Positions 11,808 through 19,182 of a stretch of 64,000 nucleotides of DNA are shown piece after piece. Position 1 is the stretch's first letter; each line of letters begins with the position of its first letter. The position numbers and the translations under genes are program-made. This DNA is from Neobacillus drentensis. GTDB taxonomy: Bacteria > Bacillota > Bacilli > Bacillales > Cytobacillaceae. The stretch spans positions 5,504,001 through 5,568,000 of the forward strand of contig NZ_CP091110.1 of assembly GCF_021560175.1 (NCBI RefSeq). Reading direction: 5' to 3'. The notes beneath the pieces are model-generated. The model worked only from the letters and a program-made list of their open reading frames with translations. It was not told where the DNA came from and ran no database searches.

Positions 11808-12583
11808 CCCCCGTTCCCTCTTCTCAGCGCTCTTAGAGATTCTCTCAATTCTTTACATGTTCTTTGCGGAGGCAGTAGTTTTGAAAATTGGTTCGGGGAA
11901 TCATTAAATAATTGAGCGTGAATGGATTTAGGGGTAATATAATTTTCATCAAGAACCTCATTAATAGGATAAAAAGCCCAAAAGTGGTTGATTCTCCAAA
12001 AGAATCTAGCATCTCCGATTCTATAAAATTGGTGATCTTCATCCCAATAAGAACCAAATGCTCTCTTTATTTGAGGAAGGATGGACCTACGGTGCATAAC
12101 CGAGCAATGGTCAATCATACAAGGAGCAAGCCATGAAATGGTCCGGGCTGGTCTAGTCATAGAATGAGTGACTTCTTTCATTTCATTTAAATACCTTGTT
12201 TGTGACGCTGAGTATACGACCATGACTTTAGGATGCTGCTCTAAATAGCCCACCATTTTCTCAAGCCTTGTCCTGTTGTATACATTATCATCCGTAGCAT
12301 AAGTAACATACTCGCCCTCTGCTAGTTGTAGCGCTTGATTGATTAACACGGCATATCTTGTTTTTTCTACTCTTTCTTCCATTGTTTGAATATTACTTTT
12401 AAAAAACTTCACACGTTTATCACTTAAAAACGGTTCAATTACGGTTAAAGTTTCAGAATTTGAATTGTCATCCATAATAAATAACTCAAAGTCTTGATAG
12501 GTTTGGTCCAAAATAGCCTGAATAGATTTTGCAATATATTCATGTTTATTAAAACTTGTTAAGATTACTGAAACCTTTGGCAA
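11804..12583 (-). CDS. spsA: SpsA-like family 2 glycosyltransferase
   Basis: A 259-residue GT2 (GT-A fold) enzyme. The N-terminus VSVILTSFNKHEYIAKSIQA is the GT2 nucleotide-binding start. FIMDDNSNSET and YVTYATDDNVYNR give the D-x-D-like metal site (residues about 36 and 98). B. subtilis SpsA is the structural model for this family. It lies 5 bp after spsI and overlaps spsB. Confidence 0.9.
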   Translation of the reverse strand: MPKVSVILTSFNKHEYIAKSIQAILDQTYQDFELFIMDDNSNSETLTVIEPFLSDKRVKFFKSNIQTMEERVEKTRYAVLINQALQLAEGEYVTYATDDNVYNRTRLEKMVGYLEQHPKVMVVYSASQTRYLNEMKEVTHSMTRPARTISWLAPCMIDHCSVMHRRSILPQIKRAFGSYWDEDHQFYRIGDARFFWRINHFWAFYPINEVLDENYITPKSIHAQLFNDSPNQFSKLLPPQRTCKELRESLRALRRGNGG

Positions 12584-12588
12584 AATAC

Positions 12589-13308
12589 TTAGCTCCTTTC
12601 ATAGAAATGTTTATTTGCTTTAAACAATGATTCATGTGTCCCAGCATCCAGCCACCAGCTTTTTAAAATATCAAACTTTAATTCTTTTCTTTTAATATAG
12701 AGATTATTTATATCAGTAATCTCCTTTTCTCCCCTGCTCGATGGTTTTATTAAGTCAATTAAATCAAATACTTCTTTGTTATAAAGGTAGATTCCTGTTA
12801 CACAAAAATTGGACTTAGGAATTTTAGGCTTTTCAACGATAGAGATAATAGAATGATTTACTTCATCTAATAAAGCTATTCCATATCTTTCTGGGTCATT
12901 CACTTCTTTTAACAGCACTTTTGCACCTTGCGGTTGGTTTTGAAATTCATTAATATATGGTCTTAAATCATCGTCAAACAGATTGTCCCCTAACAAAACG
13001 ATACATTGGTCATCTACGAAATCCTTCGCGGAGGCTAGTGCATCAGCAATACCTCCTCCTTTTTCACTTTGAATCGTGTAGGATAACTTAACACCCAATT
13101 CCTCACCCTGGCCTAAAATTTCTTGGAACGAACGGAGATGTTGGTTATTCGTAACAATTAGAATATCAGTAATCCCCGCCTCTTTTAACTTATTTATTGG
13201 CCAGTAGATCATTGGGTCACCTCCCACAGGGAGCAAGTGCTTGTTCAGTAATTTGGTAAAAGGCTCTAACCGAGTACCTTTTCCTCCGGCTAATATAATA
13301 CCTTTCAT
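12589..13308 (-). CDS. spsI: Glucose-1-phosphate thymidylyltransferase (RmlA family, SpsI)
   Basis: A 239-residue nucleotidyltransferase. The N-terminal GIILAGGKGTRLEPFTK signature and LLGDNLF metal site are visible, with VEKPKIPKSNF later. It makes dTDP-glucose from glucose-1-phosphate, the first step of dTDP-deoxysugar synthesis. It is shorter than long-form RmlA (about 290 residues), as is normal for SpsI-type short enzymes. spsJ and spsK upstream in the same operon provide the next steps. Confidence 0.9.
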   Translation of the reverse strand: MKGIILAGGKGTRLEPFTKLLNKHLLPVGGDPMIYWPINKLKEAGITDILIVTNNQHLRSFQEILGQGEELGVKLSYTIQSEKGGGIADALASAKDFVDDQCIVLLGDNLFDDDLRPYINEFQNQPQGAKVLLKEVNDPERYGIALLDEVNHSIISIVEKPKIPKSNFCVTGIYLYNKEVFDLIDLIKPSSRGEKEITDINNLYIKRKELKFDILKSWWLDAGTHESLFKANKHFYERS

Positions 13309-13387
13309 CTTTTCATTCCCTTCTCTCTTAATCTCTCTTTAGGTTATGAAAAATACAGAAAAATGGTACAACTTTAAGGTTTATTAA

Positions 13388-13436
13388 TAAAAAATAGTCC
13401 CTTACGACTATTGAGAAAACACCATTTTATACAATG
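13388..13436 (-). terminator. Two small hairpins between spsJ and spsI
   Basis: AATAGTC/GACTATT and ACCATT/AATGGT inverted repeats lie in the 135-bp gap after the spsJ stop. T runs follow on the minus strand, so they may attenuate rather than end transcription. The gap itself is otherwise empty. Confidence 0.45.
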
Positions 13437-13443
13437 GTACTTT

Positions 13444-14424
13444 TTATTCAAGAAGAGGCTTCCACCACCACTTGTTTTTCTTATACCAATCAATCGTTTG
13501 GGCAATTCCTGTATCAAAGGTATAGTTTGGTTTCCAGCCTAACGTCTCTAATTTAGCAGGGTCGATCGCATAGCGTTTATCATGACCCAAACGGTCTGAT
13601 ACAAATTCAATTAGATCCTCTGATTTCCCTAGAGACTGTATAATGGTTTTAACTACTTGCAAGTTCGTTCTCTCATTCCGTCCGCCCACATTATAAACTT
13701 CACCCTTCACACCATTATGCAAAACAAGGTCAATCGCTGCACAGTGATCTAGGACATGTAACCAATCCCGGATATTTTTCCCGTCCCCATAAACCGGTAC
13801 CTTTTCGTCATTTAACACACGTGAAATAGTTAAGGGAATCAATTTCTCCGGAAAATGAAAAGGGCCATAGTTATTTGAACAACGTGTGATATTTATTGGA
13901 AGACCAAATGTTTCATAATAGGCCCGAACCAATAGGTCTGAAGATGCCTTACTTGCACTATATGGACTATTGGGCTGTAAGGGAGTTTCTTCCGTGAAGA
14001 AGGTGCTTGGATCAAAACTTAATTCACCGTATACTTCATCTGTTGAAACATGAATGAATTTTTTGACCCCTATTTTTTTCGCTGCATCCAAGAGAACCTG
14101 TGTCCCTAAAACATTGGTACGAACAAATCGTTCAGGATCTGTGATCGAACGATCCACATGACTTTCTGCAGCAAAATGAATCACATAGTCAAAGGTCTCT
14201 TTTTCAAATAGCGTCAGAACTGTCTGACGATCGGTAATATCAGCTTTAACAAAATGATAGTTTTCTTTATCGTTAATCTGACGATGCTTTGTTAAATCAC
14301 CGGCATATGTCAGCAAATCTAAATTATAAATATCATATTGGGGATATTTATTAACCATGTACTGAACAAAGTTTCCACCAATGAACCCTGCTCCACCGGT
14401 TACAAGCAATTTATTCGTTTGCAT
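13444..14424 (-). CDS. spsJ: dTDP-glucose 4,6-dehydratase (RmlB, SpsJ)
   Basis: A 326-residue extended short-chain dehydrogenase. TGGAGFIGGNF is the NAD-binding motif near residue 8, HFAAESHVDRS is the RmlB signature, STDEVYGEL carries the catalytic T-D-E, and YSASKASSD gives Y-x3-K. It makes dTDP-4-keto-6-deoxyglucose. It sits between spsK and spsI in the minus operon. Confidence 0.94.
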   Translation of the reverse strand: MQTNKLLVTGGAGFIGGNFVQYMVNKYPQYDIYNLDLLTYAGDLTKHRQINDKENYHFVKADITDRQTVLTLFEKETFDYVIHFAAESHVDRSITDPERFVRTNVLGTQVLLDAAKKIGVKKFIHVSTDEVYGELSFDPSTFFTEETPLQPNSPYSASKASSDLLVRAYYETFGLPINITRCSNNYGPFHFPEKLIPLTISRVLNDEKVPVYGDGKNIRDWLHVLDHCAAIDLVLHNGVKGEVYNVGGRNERTNLQVVKTIIQSLGKSEDLIEFVSDRLGHDKRYAIDPAKLETLGWKPNYTFDTGIAQTIDWYKKNKWWWKPLLE

Positions 14425-14433
14425 TGTTTCACC

Positions 14434-15276
14434 TCAAGTTTGATTCTTTAAAAAATGTTTTAATGATTCCTGCCATGGTGGTAATGTTTTAAAACCATTA
14501 TCTATGATCTTTTTCTTTGATAGACGGGAATTTTTGGGCCGTTTCGCCCTTGTTGGGTATTCTTCGGTTGAAATAGATTTCACTTTAACCTTTTTACCTG
14601 TTATATGAAAGATTTCTTTGGCGAATTCTGACCAGCTGCTAAAACCTTCATTGGTCGCATGGTAAATTCCATATTTGTCAGTTTGAATCATATCGATGAT
14701 TAACCGTGCTGCATCAAAGGTATAGGTAGGTGAACCCACTTGGTCTCCTACGACCTTAATTTCATTCTGGTGTTCGGATAATCGCTTCATTGTTTTAACA
14801 AAATTATTTCCATTGATTCCAAACACCCATGAAATGCGGACAATGAACCACTCTGTCAGCTGAGCTTGGACCATTTTTTCTCCTTCATATTTTGTAAATC
14901 CGTAATATCCAATTGGATGAGGAAGATCGGTTTCAACAAACGGCTTATCTCCTAATCCATCAAAAATATAATCCGTACTGATATACATAAATTTGGCCTT
15001 GATTTCTTGTGCTGCCTGTACTAAATATCGGGTACCCTCAACGTTTACCTTCCAGCAGTTTTCTTTATCATCCTCTGCCTTATCGACCGCTGTATAGGCT
15101 CCACAGTGAATAATAGCATCTGGTTTCAATGTTCTTACATATTTTTTAACGGCACATTCATCCGTGATATTTAAATCTTTCGAACCAACTCCAATCATGT
15201 CAAAGTCACGACTCATGCCATTTTGAACAACATCATAACCAAGTTGTCCAGTATACCCTGTTACTAGTATTTTCAT
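14434..15276 (-). CDS. spsK: dTDP-4-dehydrorhamnose reductase (RmlD, SpsK)
   Basis: A 280-residue reductase. I prefer the ATG at 15276 (MKILVTGYTGQLG), preceded by GGAG at a normal distance; an in-frame ATG at 15291 gives five more residues but has poor spacing. The motif GYTGQLG binds NADPH, STDYIFDG and YYGFTKYEGE give the catalytic T/Y/K set. It normally reduces the product of RmlC, which is broken immediately upstream here. Confidence 0.92.
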   Translation of the reverse strand: MKILVTGYTGQLGYDVVQNGMSRDFDMIGVGSKDLNITDECAVKKYVRTLKPDAIIHCGAYTAVDKAEDDKENCWKVNVEGTRYLVQAAQEIKAKFMYISTDYIFDGLGDKPFVETDLPHPIGYYGFTKYEGEKMVQAQLTEWFIVRISWVFGINGNNFVKTMKRLSEHQNEIKVVGDQVGSPTYTFDAARLIIDMIQTDKYGIYHATNEGFSSWSEFAKEIFHITGKKVKVKSISTEEYPTRAKRPKNSRLSKKKIIDNGFKTLPPWQESLKHFLKNQT

Positions 15277-15299
15277 TGTTTCATTCTCCATATATAAAA

Positions 15300-15536
15300 T
15301 TATTCTCCATTTCCGAAAGGAGTGGTGACTGTTGATCTTTTTTTGATAAGATGTAAACCTCTTAGGGTTCCTTTGGAAGATGAAAAGGAATGGTTATCCT
15401 GGACAAAGTGAATCTTGATTCCTGCTTTCTTCAACCAATCCTCGCTGTAAGTTTCCATAAACCAGCCACGATGGTCACCAAAGACCATCGGTTCGATGAT
15501 TTTGACTCCCGGTAATGGAGTTTCTGTTATTCCCAA
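15300..15536 (-). pseudogene. spsL: Truncated dTDP-4-dehydrorhamnose 3,5-epimerase (RmlC, SpsL) remnant
   Basis: A 78-residue frame starting at TTG behind AGAGGTGGTGAAAT. Residues 1-60 match the start of RmlC: LPGVKIIEPMVFGDHRGWFMETY, then HFVQDNHS and KGTLRGLH. After that it runs into unrelated sequence and stops. The family is usually about 150-190 residues, so the half with the remaining active-site residues is missing. Only a few bases separate the stop from spsK, so the lost part was deleted and not just frameshifted. Confidence 0.82.
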
Positions 15537-15639
15537 ATTTCACCACCTCTTTTACCTTATGCTCTGTGTTCGCATTTTGACCAACCTATTTTTGGACCAA
15601 TTTTTGTTGAATTTTTTCTGTAGGTGGATGAATTACAAC

Positions 15640-15765
15640 TATTTAAGAAAAGCGAAAGAAGCACCTTGACTGGGACGACAGGCATATGACTAGCCGGTGA
15701 GAAGGCTGCTCTCGAGTTAGCCTTTGACCCCCTAACCACTACGCCCTGGAGATGGACAATTTTGA
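15640..15765. repeat. Dispersed repeat family A, degenerate copy 1
   Basis: About 125 bp starting AAAAGCGAAAGAAGCACC and ending near CCTGGAGATGGACAATTTT. It includes GACGACAGGCATATGACTAG and GCCGGTGAGAAGGCTGCTCT. The same blocks recur at 37724-37852 and 39700-39825, so this is a dispersed non-coding element. It lies upstream of the spsL remnant and does not look coding. Confidence 0.75.
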
Positions 15766-15872
15766 AGTTGAAAATTTAATTAAAAATTTGAGGTGACAAA
15801 TATCATTTTGTTATAGGGGGATAGGTCTAAAGACTTGGAAGAATTTTGGAATGAAAGGGTTTTTCCAACAGG

Positions 15873-16089
15873 TTATTAACATATTTAGAGATACTATCCA
15901 CAGTCAAGTGTGAGATATCAACAATTACCCGGTACTTATTCACACTTTATGTGGATATCTTCTGAATATTTAGCGGTCTTTCACAAGTATTTTCAGATAT
16001 TCACAATTCGGTGTGAAGTATCCACAAAATACACAGTTTTATCCACAAAACCAGGTTATCTATCCACATTCCACTCCGTTTTGTCCACA
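15873..16089 (+). promoter_or_regulatory. Phased DnaA-box array
   Basis: A run of 9-mers close to the DnaA box TTATNCACA, almost all on the plus strand. Exact matches are TTATTCACA (15936) and TTATCCACA (16039). One-mismatch copies are TTATTAACA (15873), CTATCCACA (15894, 16060), ATATTCACA (15997), GTATCCACA (16018) and TTGTCCACA (16081). Weaker ones are ATATCAACA (15915) and TCTTTCACA (15977). One reverse copy is at 15950-15958. Starts are 20-21 bp apart, with one slot near 15957 decayed. Sequence between the boxes is not conserved, so this is not a simple tandem duplication. No dnaA or dnaN is nearby; a DnaA-titrating or regulatory cluster is more likely than oriC. Confidence 0.8.
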
Positions 16090-16091
16090 AA

Positions 16092-16117
16092 AAAACCTAG
16101 ACTTAGATCTAGGCCTT
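16092..16117 (-). terminator. Terminator of the 48-residue acidic protein gene
   Basis: Minus-strand stem CCTAGA/TCTAGG followed by a T7 run, directly after the stop of the gene at 16119-16265. It overlaps the last DnaA-box repeat unit. Confidence 0.8.
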
Positions 16118-16118
16118 T

Positions 16119-16265
16119 TCACTCACTTTGTTGTTGTTCATCCTGGCTTGTTGACTCGTTCGTTTGTTCAACAATTTCCTTTAGTTCACCAGTATCCCCT
16201 TTGGCATTAATAATTTCAAAGATCTGGTTCAGCCCTTCACTTGTTTCATCATTATTCTTTTTCAT
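16119..16265 (-). CDS. Small acidic hypothetical protein
   Basis: A 48-residue protein. I chose the ATG at 16265 because AAAGGAG lies 5 bp before it; the longer GTG frame from 16325 has no good ribosome binding site. The protein is hydrophilic and rich in Glu, Gln, Asn and Ser, ending in DEQQQSE, with no membrane segment or known motif. A terminator follows directly, so this is likely a real single-gene unit. I do not recognise a family. It is next to the DnaA-box array. Confidence 0.6.
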   Translation of the reverse strand: MKKNNDETSEGLNQIFEIINAKGDTGELKEIVEQTNESTSQDEQQQSE

Positions 16266-16401
16266 GTAGCTCTCCTTTGTGGTTAAATTTCCGTTTGGAA
16301 GGATGTCGAAAACATTCTTGTCCACCTTGACAATTTTCTTCTATTTTCACTATTAGTATTTGCTATTCTTGAAGAAATAATAGATAGGGGGACAGAAAAT
16401 A

Positions 16402-16572
16402 ATGTATTTTGAATTATTGTTAGATGCCATACTCGGTGAACGACAACTATTCCATATTATCGAATGCCCTGTCTGTGGTCTGGAGGAGATTTATTACGAA
16501 CATAGTGTGACCAAAAGATTGATTGGCCGCGCCTGCCGCAGTTGCAATTTTATTCAAAGATTCGAAAAATAG
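16402..16572 (+). CDS. Small zinc-ribbon-like protein
   Basis: A 56-residue ORF, starting ATG after TAGGGGGACAG. It contains two cysteine knuckles, CPVCG (residues 22-26) and CRSC (residues 45-48), 19 residues apart, as in small zinc ribbons. The N-terminus (MYFELLLDAILGERQLF) is hydrophobic/amphipathic. A possible sigma-A promoter begins with TTGACA at 16327, and a perfect hairpin follows the stop. Function is unknown. Confidence 0.6.
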   Translation: MYFELLLDAILGERQLFHIIECPVCGLEEIYYEHSVTKRLIGRACRSCNFIQRFEK

Positions 16573-16576
16573 AAAA

Positions 16577-16606
16577 ACGCCTAGGAGTCGATCCTAGGCT
16601 TCTTTT
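16577..16606. terminator. Bidirectional terminator
   Basis: Arms GCCTAGGA and TCCTAGGC around GTCGA, flanked by A5 on the left and a T-rich run on the right. It lies between the convergent zinc-ribbon gene and the minus-strand riboswitch-linked ORF, and can serve both. Confidence 0.85.
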
Positions 16607-16624
16607 TACCATAATGATGATTGT

Positions 16625-16789
16625 TTACATTCTTAGACCAAGTTCGACCGCTTTACTGTTGTGGTACAAAGCTTTGACTTTTAGTTTCATTCTTAGCTCA
16701 TCGTTCAAGCAATCCTGCTGCAACAGTTGGTTATGCCGATGCTGGAACAAATGATAATAGTATTGAACCTTAGTTAGTAGTTTTAACAC
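16625..16789 (-). CDS. Small protein encoded downstream of a c-di-GMP riboswitch
   Basis: A 54-residue ORF with a GTG start at 16789, preceded by GAGGAGG about 8 bp upstream; the ATG overlapping it opens a frame that stops after two codons. The protein begins MLKLLTKVQYYYHLFQHRHN and continues as a charged helix-like sequence (Gln, Leu, Lys, Arg rich), predicted helical, no signal peptide. It is the only frame between the riboswitch and the terminator at 16577-16606. No known family is recognised; function could relate to motility, biofilm or sporulation if c-di-GMP controls it. Confidence 0.6.
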   Translation of the reverse strand: MLKLLTKVQYYYHLFQHRHNQLLQQDCLNDELRMKLKVKALYHNSKAVELGLRM

Positions 16790-16816
16790 ATGAAAACCTC
16801 CTCAATTGTCGTTTAC

Positions 16817-16932
16817 ATAAATCGCAGGAGTTTGTCGTGTTCGGTAACTGGCGAGCATCGTTTAGAAAAACCTAAGCCCCTGTAGTTTTGCGTCACCATC
16901 TTTCAATGGTTTTGCCGTTTCGGACGATTTAT
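16817..16932 (-). ncRNA. Cyclic-di-GMP-I riboswitch (GEMM)
   Basis: Read on the minus strand it shows the class I hallmarks in order: GGCAAAACCATTGAAAGATG (GAAA tetraloop hairpin), GTGACGCAAAACTACAGGG, GGCTTAGG...CTAA, then the tetraloop receptor side GCTCGCCAGTTACCGA. Outer segments ATAAATCG and CGATTTAT can pair to close the aptamer. A Shine-Dalgarno GAGGAGG follows about 15 bases after the closing arm, so control may be at translation as well as transcription. The identification rests on motif order; covariance search not run. Confidence 0.85.
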
Positions 16933-17114
16933 GTGCTTATAAAAAACTATAAGGAACGTTTTTAGAAAATAAAAGAGGCTTTCGTCCCATCGACCCGTTC
17001 TATATTTTATGTAAAAAATCCTAACCTTATTACACTAGCGATTTTAATGTTTTAAAGTCTTTCAATGTGTCCATGATAGTAAGGAAGTACTTTTTATAAA
17101 AGAGGACGGTTATT

Positions 17115-17864
17115 ATGACAAAATTACCTTTATTAATGACCATTATGATTGTAATTGCCTCTATGCTGGCTGGCTGTTCAATGAAACAAAATTTTGTTGA
17201 AAATCAGTCAACTGCTCCCAGTAAAAATGTGGTCGACACTACGACCTCAAAAAATGAAAAGAAGAGCGTTTCGGTTGTTGCCAATCCGTCTGCAATACCT
17301 GTCTTGGTTAATAAAGTGAATAAGCTGCCTGCTAGTTATCAACCGAATGATTTAGTGGACCCTGACATTCCGTTTATTTTTAAAGCAAAAGTAGAGAAAC
17401 GGAAGATGCGCAGCAGCGCTGCTCGAGCAATTGAAAAATTGTTTATCGGAGCCAAGCATGATGGCGTCAGCCTTCTTGGCGTTTCTGCTTATCGCTCCCA
17501 CGCCGCTCAAGTGGCTGTGTTTAATCACTATGTAAGTATTGATGGCGTTAAAGCGGCAAAGACTTATAGTGCGGTGCCAGGCACCAGTGAACACGAGACT
17601 GGTCTTGCGATTGATGTAACGGGCGGTGATGGAAAGTGTGCGGCCGAGGACTGTTTTGCCGGGACCTCTGCGGCAAAGTGGCTGGAGAAGCATGCTGACG
17701 AGTATGGCTTTATCATCCGTTACCCAAAAGGAAAGGAAGACATTACTGGCTACCAATACGAACCATGGCACCTGCGCTATGTCGGCAAATCAGTTGCACA
17801 AAAAATCATGAGTAAGAAAATCACTCTCGAAGAATACCTCGAAACCATCCAAGTAAATAAATAG
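17115..17864 (+). CDS. D-alanyl-D-alanine carboxypeptidase, VanY family lipoprotein
   Basis: A 249-residue protein. A lipoprotein signal peptide ends MLAGC with Cys21. A Ser/Thr/Lys-rich linker leads to the catalytic domain from about residue 75. Zinc and catalytic motifs of VanY/DdpX-type peptidases are present: SEHETGLAIDV (H160, D167) and YEPWHLRYV (E216, H219). It should trim the terminal D-Ala of peptidoglycan stem peptides outside the membrane. It is a stand-alone gene; there is no vanHAX context, so no reason to infer glycopeptide resistance. Start follows GAGGACGG. Confidence 0.9.
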   Translation: MTKLPLLMTIMIVIASMLAGCSMKQNFVENQSTAPSKNVVDTTTSKNEKKSVSVVANPSAIPVLVNKVNKLPASYQPNDLVDPDIPFIFKAKVEKRKMRSSAARAIEKLFIGAKHDGVSLLGVSAYRSHAAQVAVFNHYVSIDGVKAAKTYSAVPGTSEHETGLAIDVTGGDGKCAAEDCFAGTSAAKWLEKHADEYGFIIRYPKGKEDITGYQYEPWHLRYVGKSVAQKIMSKKITLEEYLETIQVNK

Positions 17865-17871
17865 AACTTGC

Positions 17872-17923
17872 GGTGCCTGTCACCATTAGTAACACCTAGA
17901 TAAGAGTAATGGTGACAGGCACC
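17872..17923. repeat. REP-like inverted pair, copy 1
   Basis: Two 17-bp arms, GGTGCCTGTCACCATTA (17872-17888) and its exact complement TAATGGTGACAGGCACC (17907-17923), enclose 18 bp just after the VanY-like gene. Each arm contains the GGTGCCTGTCACC palindrome found elsewhere in the window. It may also act as a transcript-end hairpin. Confidence 0.85.
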
Positions 17924-17945
17924 ATATAAACAGCACTATAAAAAT

Positions 17946-17993
17946 ACGGGGGTCCCCACTGCGTGTATGACCATGCAGTGAGGATCACCGTTT
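17946..17993 (-). terminator. Terminator after yaaN
   Basis: On the minus strand, CTCACTGC and GCAGTGGG arms enclose a loop, followed by a T-rich stretch. It is just past the yaaN stop at 18001. Confidence 0.6.
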
Positions 17994-18000
17994 TCTTTTA

Positions 18001-19182
18001 TTATTTATTTCCCTTTATTTCTAAGAGTTTTAGGCGCAGGTCGTTTTCCATGTTGGCGAGTTCTTGTTCAGCAAGCCGGCGTTTGTGGCGGCCTTCTTCT
18101 TGGATTCGCATCGTTTCTTCTAATGTGGAAATTAAGCTTTCCTGTGTCTTCTTTAATGTTTCGATATCCACAAGACCGCGTTCATTCTCTTTGGCGGTTT
18201 CAATCGTATTCGTTTTTAACATTTCTGCATTCTTTAATAGAAGTTCATTGGTGGTCTTTGATACCTGTTTCTGCGCTTCCACGGCATGACGTTGACGGAT
18301 TAAGGTTAACGCAATGGCTACTTGGTTCTTCCATAACGGAATGGCCGTCATGATCGACGATTGGATTTTTTCCACCAGCGCCTGGTTTGTATTTTGAATC
18401 AAGCGAATCTGCGGTGCACTTTGAATCGTGATTTCCCGGCTTAATTTCAAATCATGGAGACGCTTGTCTAAACGATCCGCGAATTGAATCATATCATTGA
18501 CCTCTTGAAACTTCATTTGGTCGTTAGTTGTTTCGGCTTCTTTTTTCAACTGCGGAATAATCTTAGCTTCCATTTCTTCAAGCTTGATTTCCCCCGCTGC
18601 AATATAAATATTAAGGGCATGAAAATATTCCTTATTCGTTTCATATAGCTGTTCGAGCAGTTTAATATCCGATAGAAGCACATTCTTACTACGGTCAAGT
18701 TTCACACTGATTCGGTCAATTTGCGCTCCTGTTTTTTGGTATTTGGACAGAACCTCCTGAATGGATGTTGAAATTTTCCCAAACATACGTGCAAACAAGG
18801 ATGGCTTCCCATCCTTTAATTCATCCGGATTGACCTCATGTAACCTTTTCATCAAATCGTTAATGATTTCGCCTATTTCACCCACATCCTGTTTCTGGAC
18901 ATGTTCCAGCATCGTATGCGAGAACGATAACAGCTTTCCTTGTGCTTGGGTGCCGTAAGAAATCATCGCCTGGTGGTTGGTCGGGTCGATTTGCTCGGCA
19001 AGCTGGTAGGCCTTTGCCCGATTTTCCTCAGGGATCACATCAATTAACTTGACTGGTTTTTGTTCGCCTGTTGGCAGTGTCTGCTTTTTGGCAAGATCTA
19101 ACGTGTCGGAATCGCCAAACGGGTTGGCAAGGATATCATCTAGCAAGTCGCCAGTTTTCGGTATTGGATTTTGTTCACTCAT
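18001..19182 (-). CDS. yaaN: TelA-family toxic anion resistance protein (YaaN-like)
   Basis: A 393-residue TelA-family (PF05816) protein, rich in coiled-coil helix from about residue 90 on. Typical blocks are LLSFSHTMLEHVQKQDVGEIGEIINDL and KLDRSKNVLLSDIKLLEQLY. I chose the ATG at 19182, which overlaps the xpaC stop as ATGA and has AGGTGG 5 bp upstream; the GTG at 19191 lacks a binding site. In B. subtilis xpaC-yaaN is also a pair near the origin. TelA proteins are associated with tellurite and other stress; the mechanism is unknown. Confidence 0.88.
   Translation of the reverse strand: MSEQNPIPKTGDLLDDILANPFGDSDTLDLAKKQTLPTGEQKPVKLIDVIPEENRAKAYQLAEQIDPTNHQAMISYGTQAQGKLLSFSHTMLEHVQKQDVGEIGEIINDLMKRLHEVNPDELKDGKPSLFARMFGKISTSIQEVLSKYQKTGAQIDRISVKLDRSKNVLLSDIKLLEQLYETNKEYFHALNIYIAAGEIKLEEMEAKIIPQLKKEAETTNDQMKFQEVNDMIQFADRLDKRLHDLKLSREITIQSAPQIRLIQNTNQALVEKIQSSIMTAIPLWKNQVAIALTLIRQRHAVEAQKQVSKTTNELLLKNAEMLKTNTIETAKENERGLVDIETLKKTQESLISTLEETMRIQEEGRHKRRLAEQELANMENDLRLKLLEIKGNK

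Noticed and set aside
15873..16089. Chromosomal oriC
   Set aside because: No dnaA, dnaN, rpmH or recF nearby and no clear adjacent AT-rich 13-mers or DnaA-trios; called a DnaA-box cluster only.
15910..16269. A 119-codon plus-strand frame
   Set aside because: It crosses the DnaA-box array and the antisense of a gene with better signals; it has no ribosome binding site.
17115..17864. Vancomycin resistance gene
   Set aside because: VanY-type domain only; no vanH/A/X or vanRS neighbours, and such carboxypeptidases are common wall enzymes in Bacillus.
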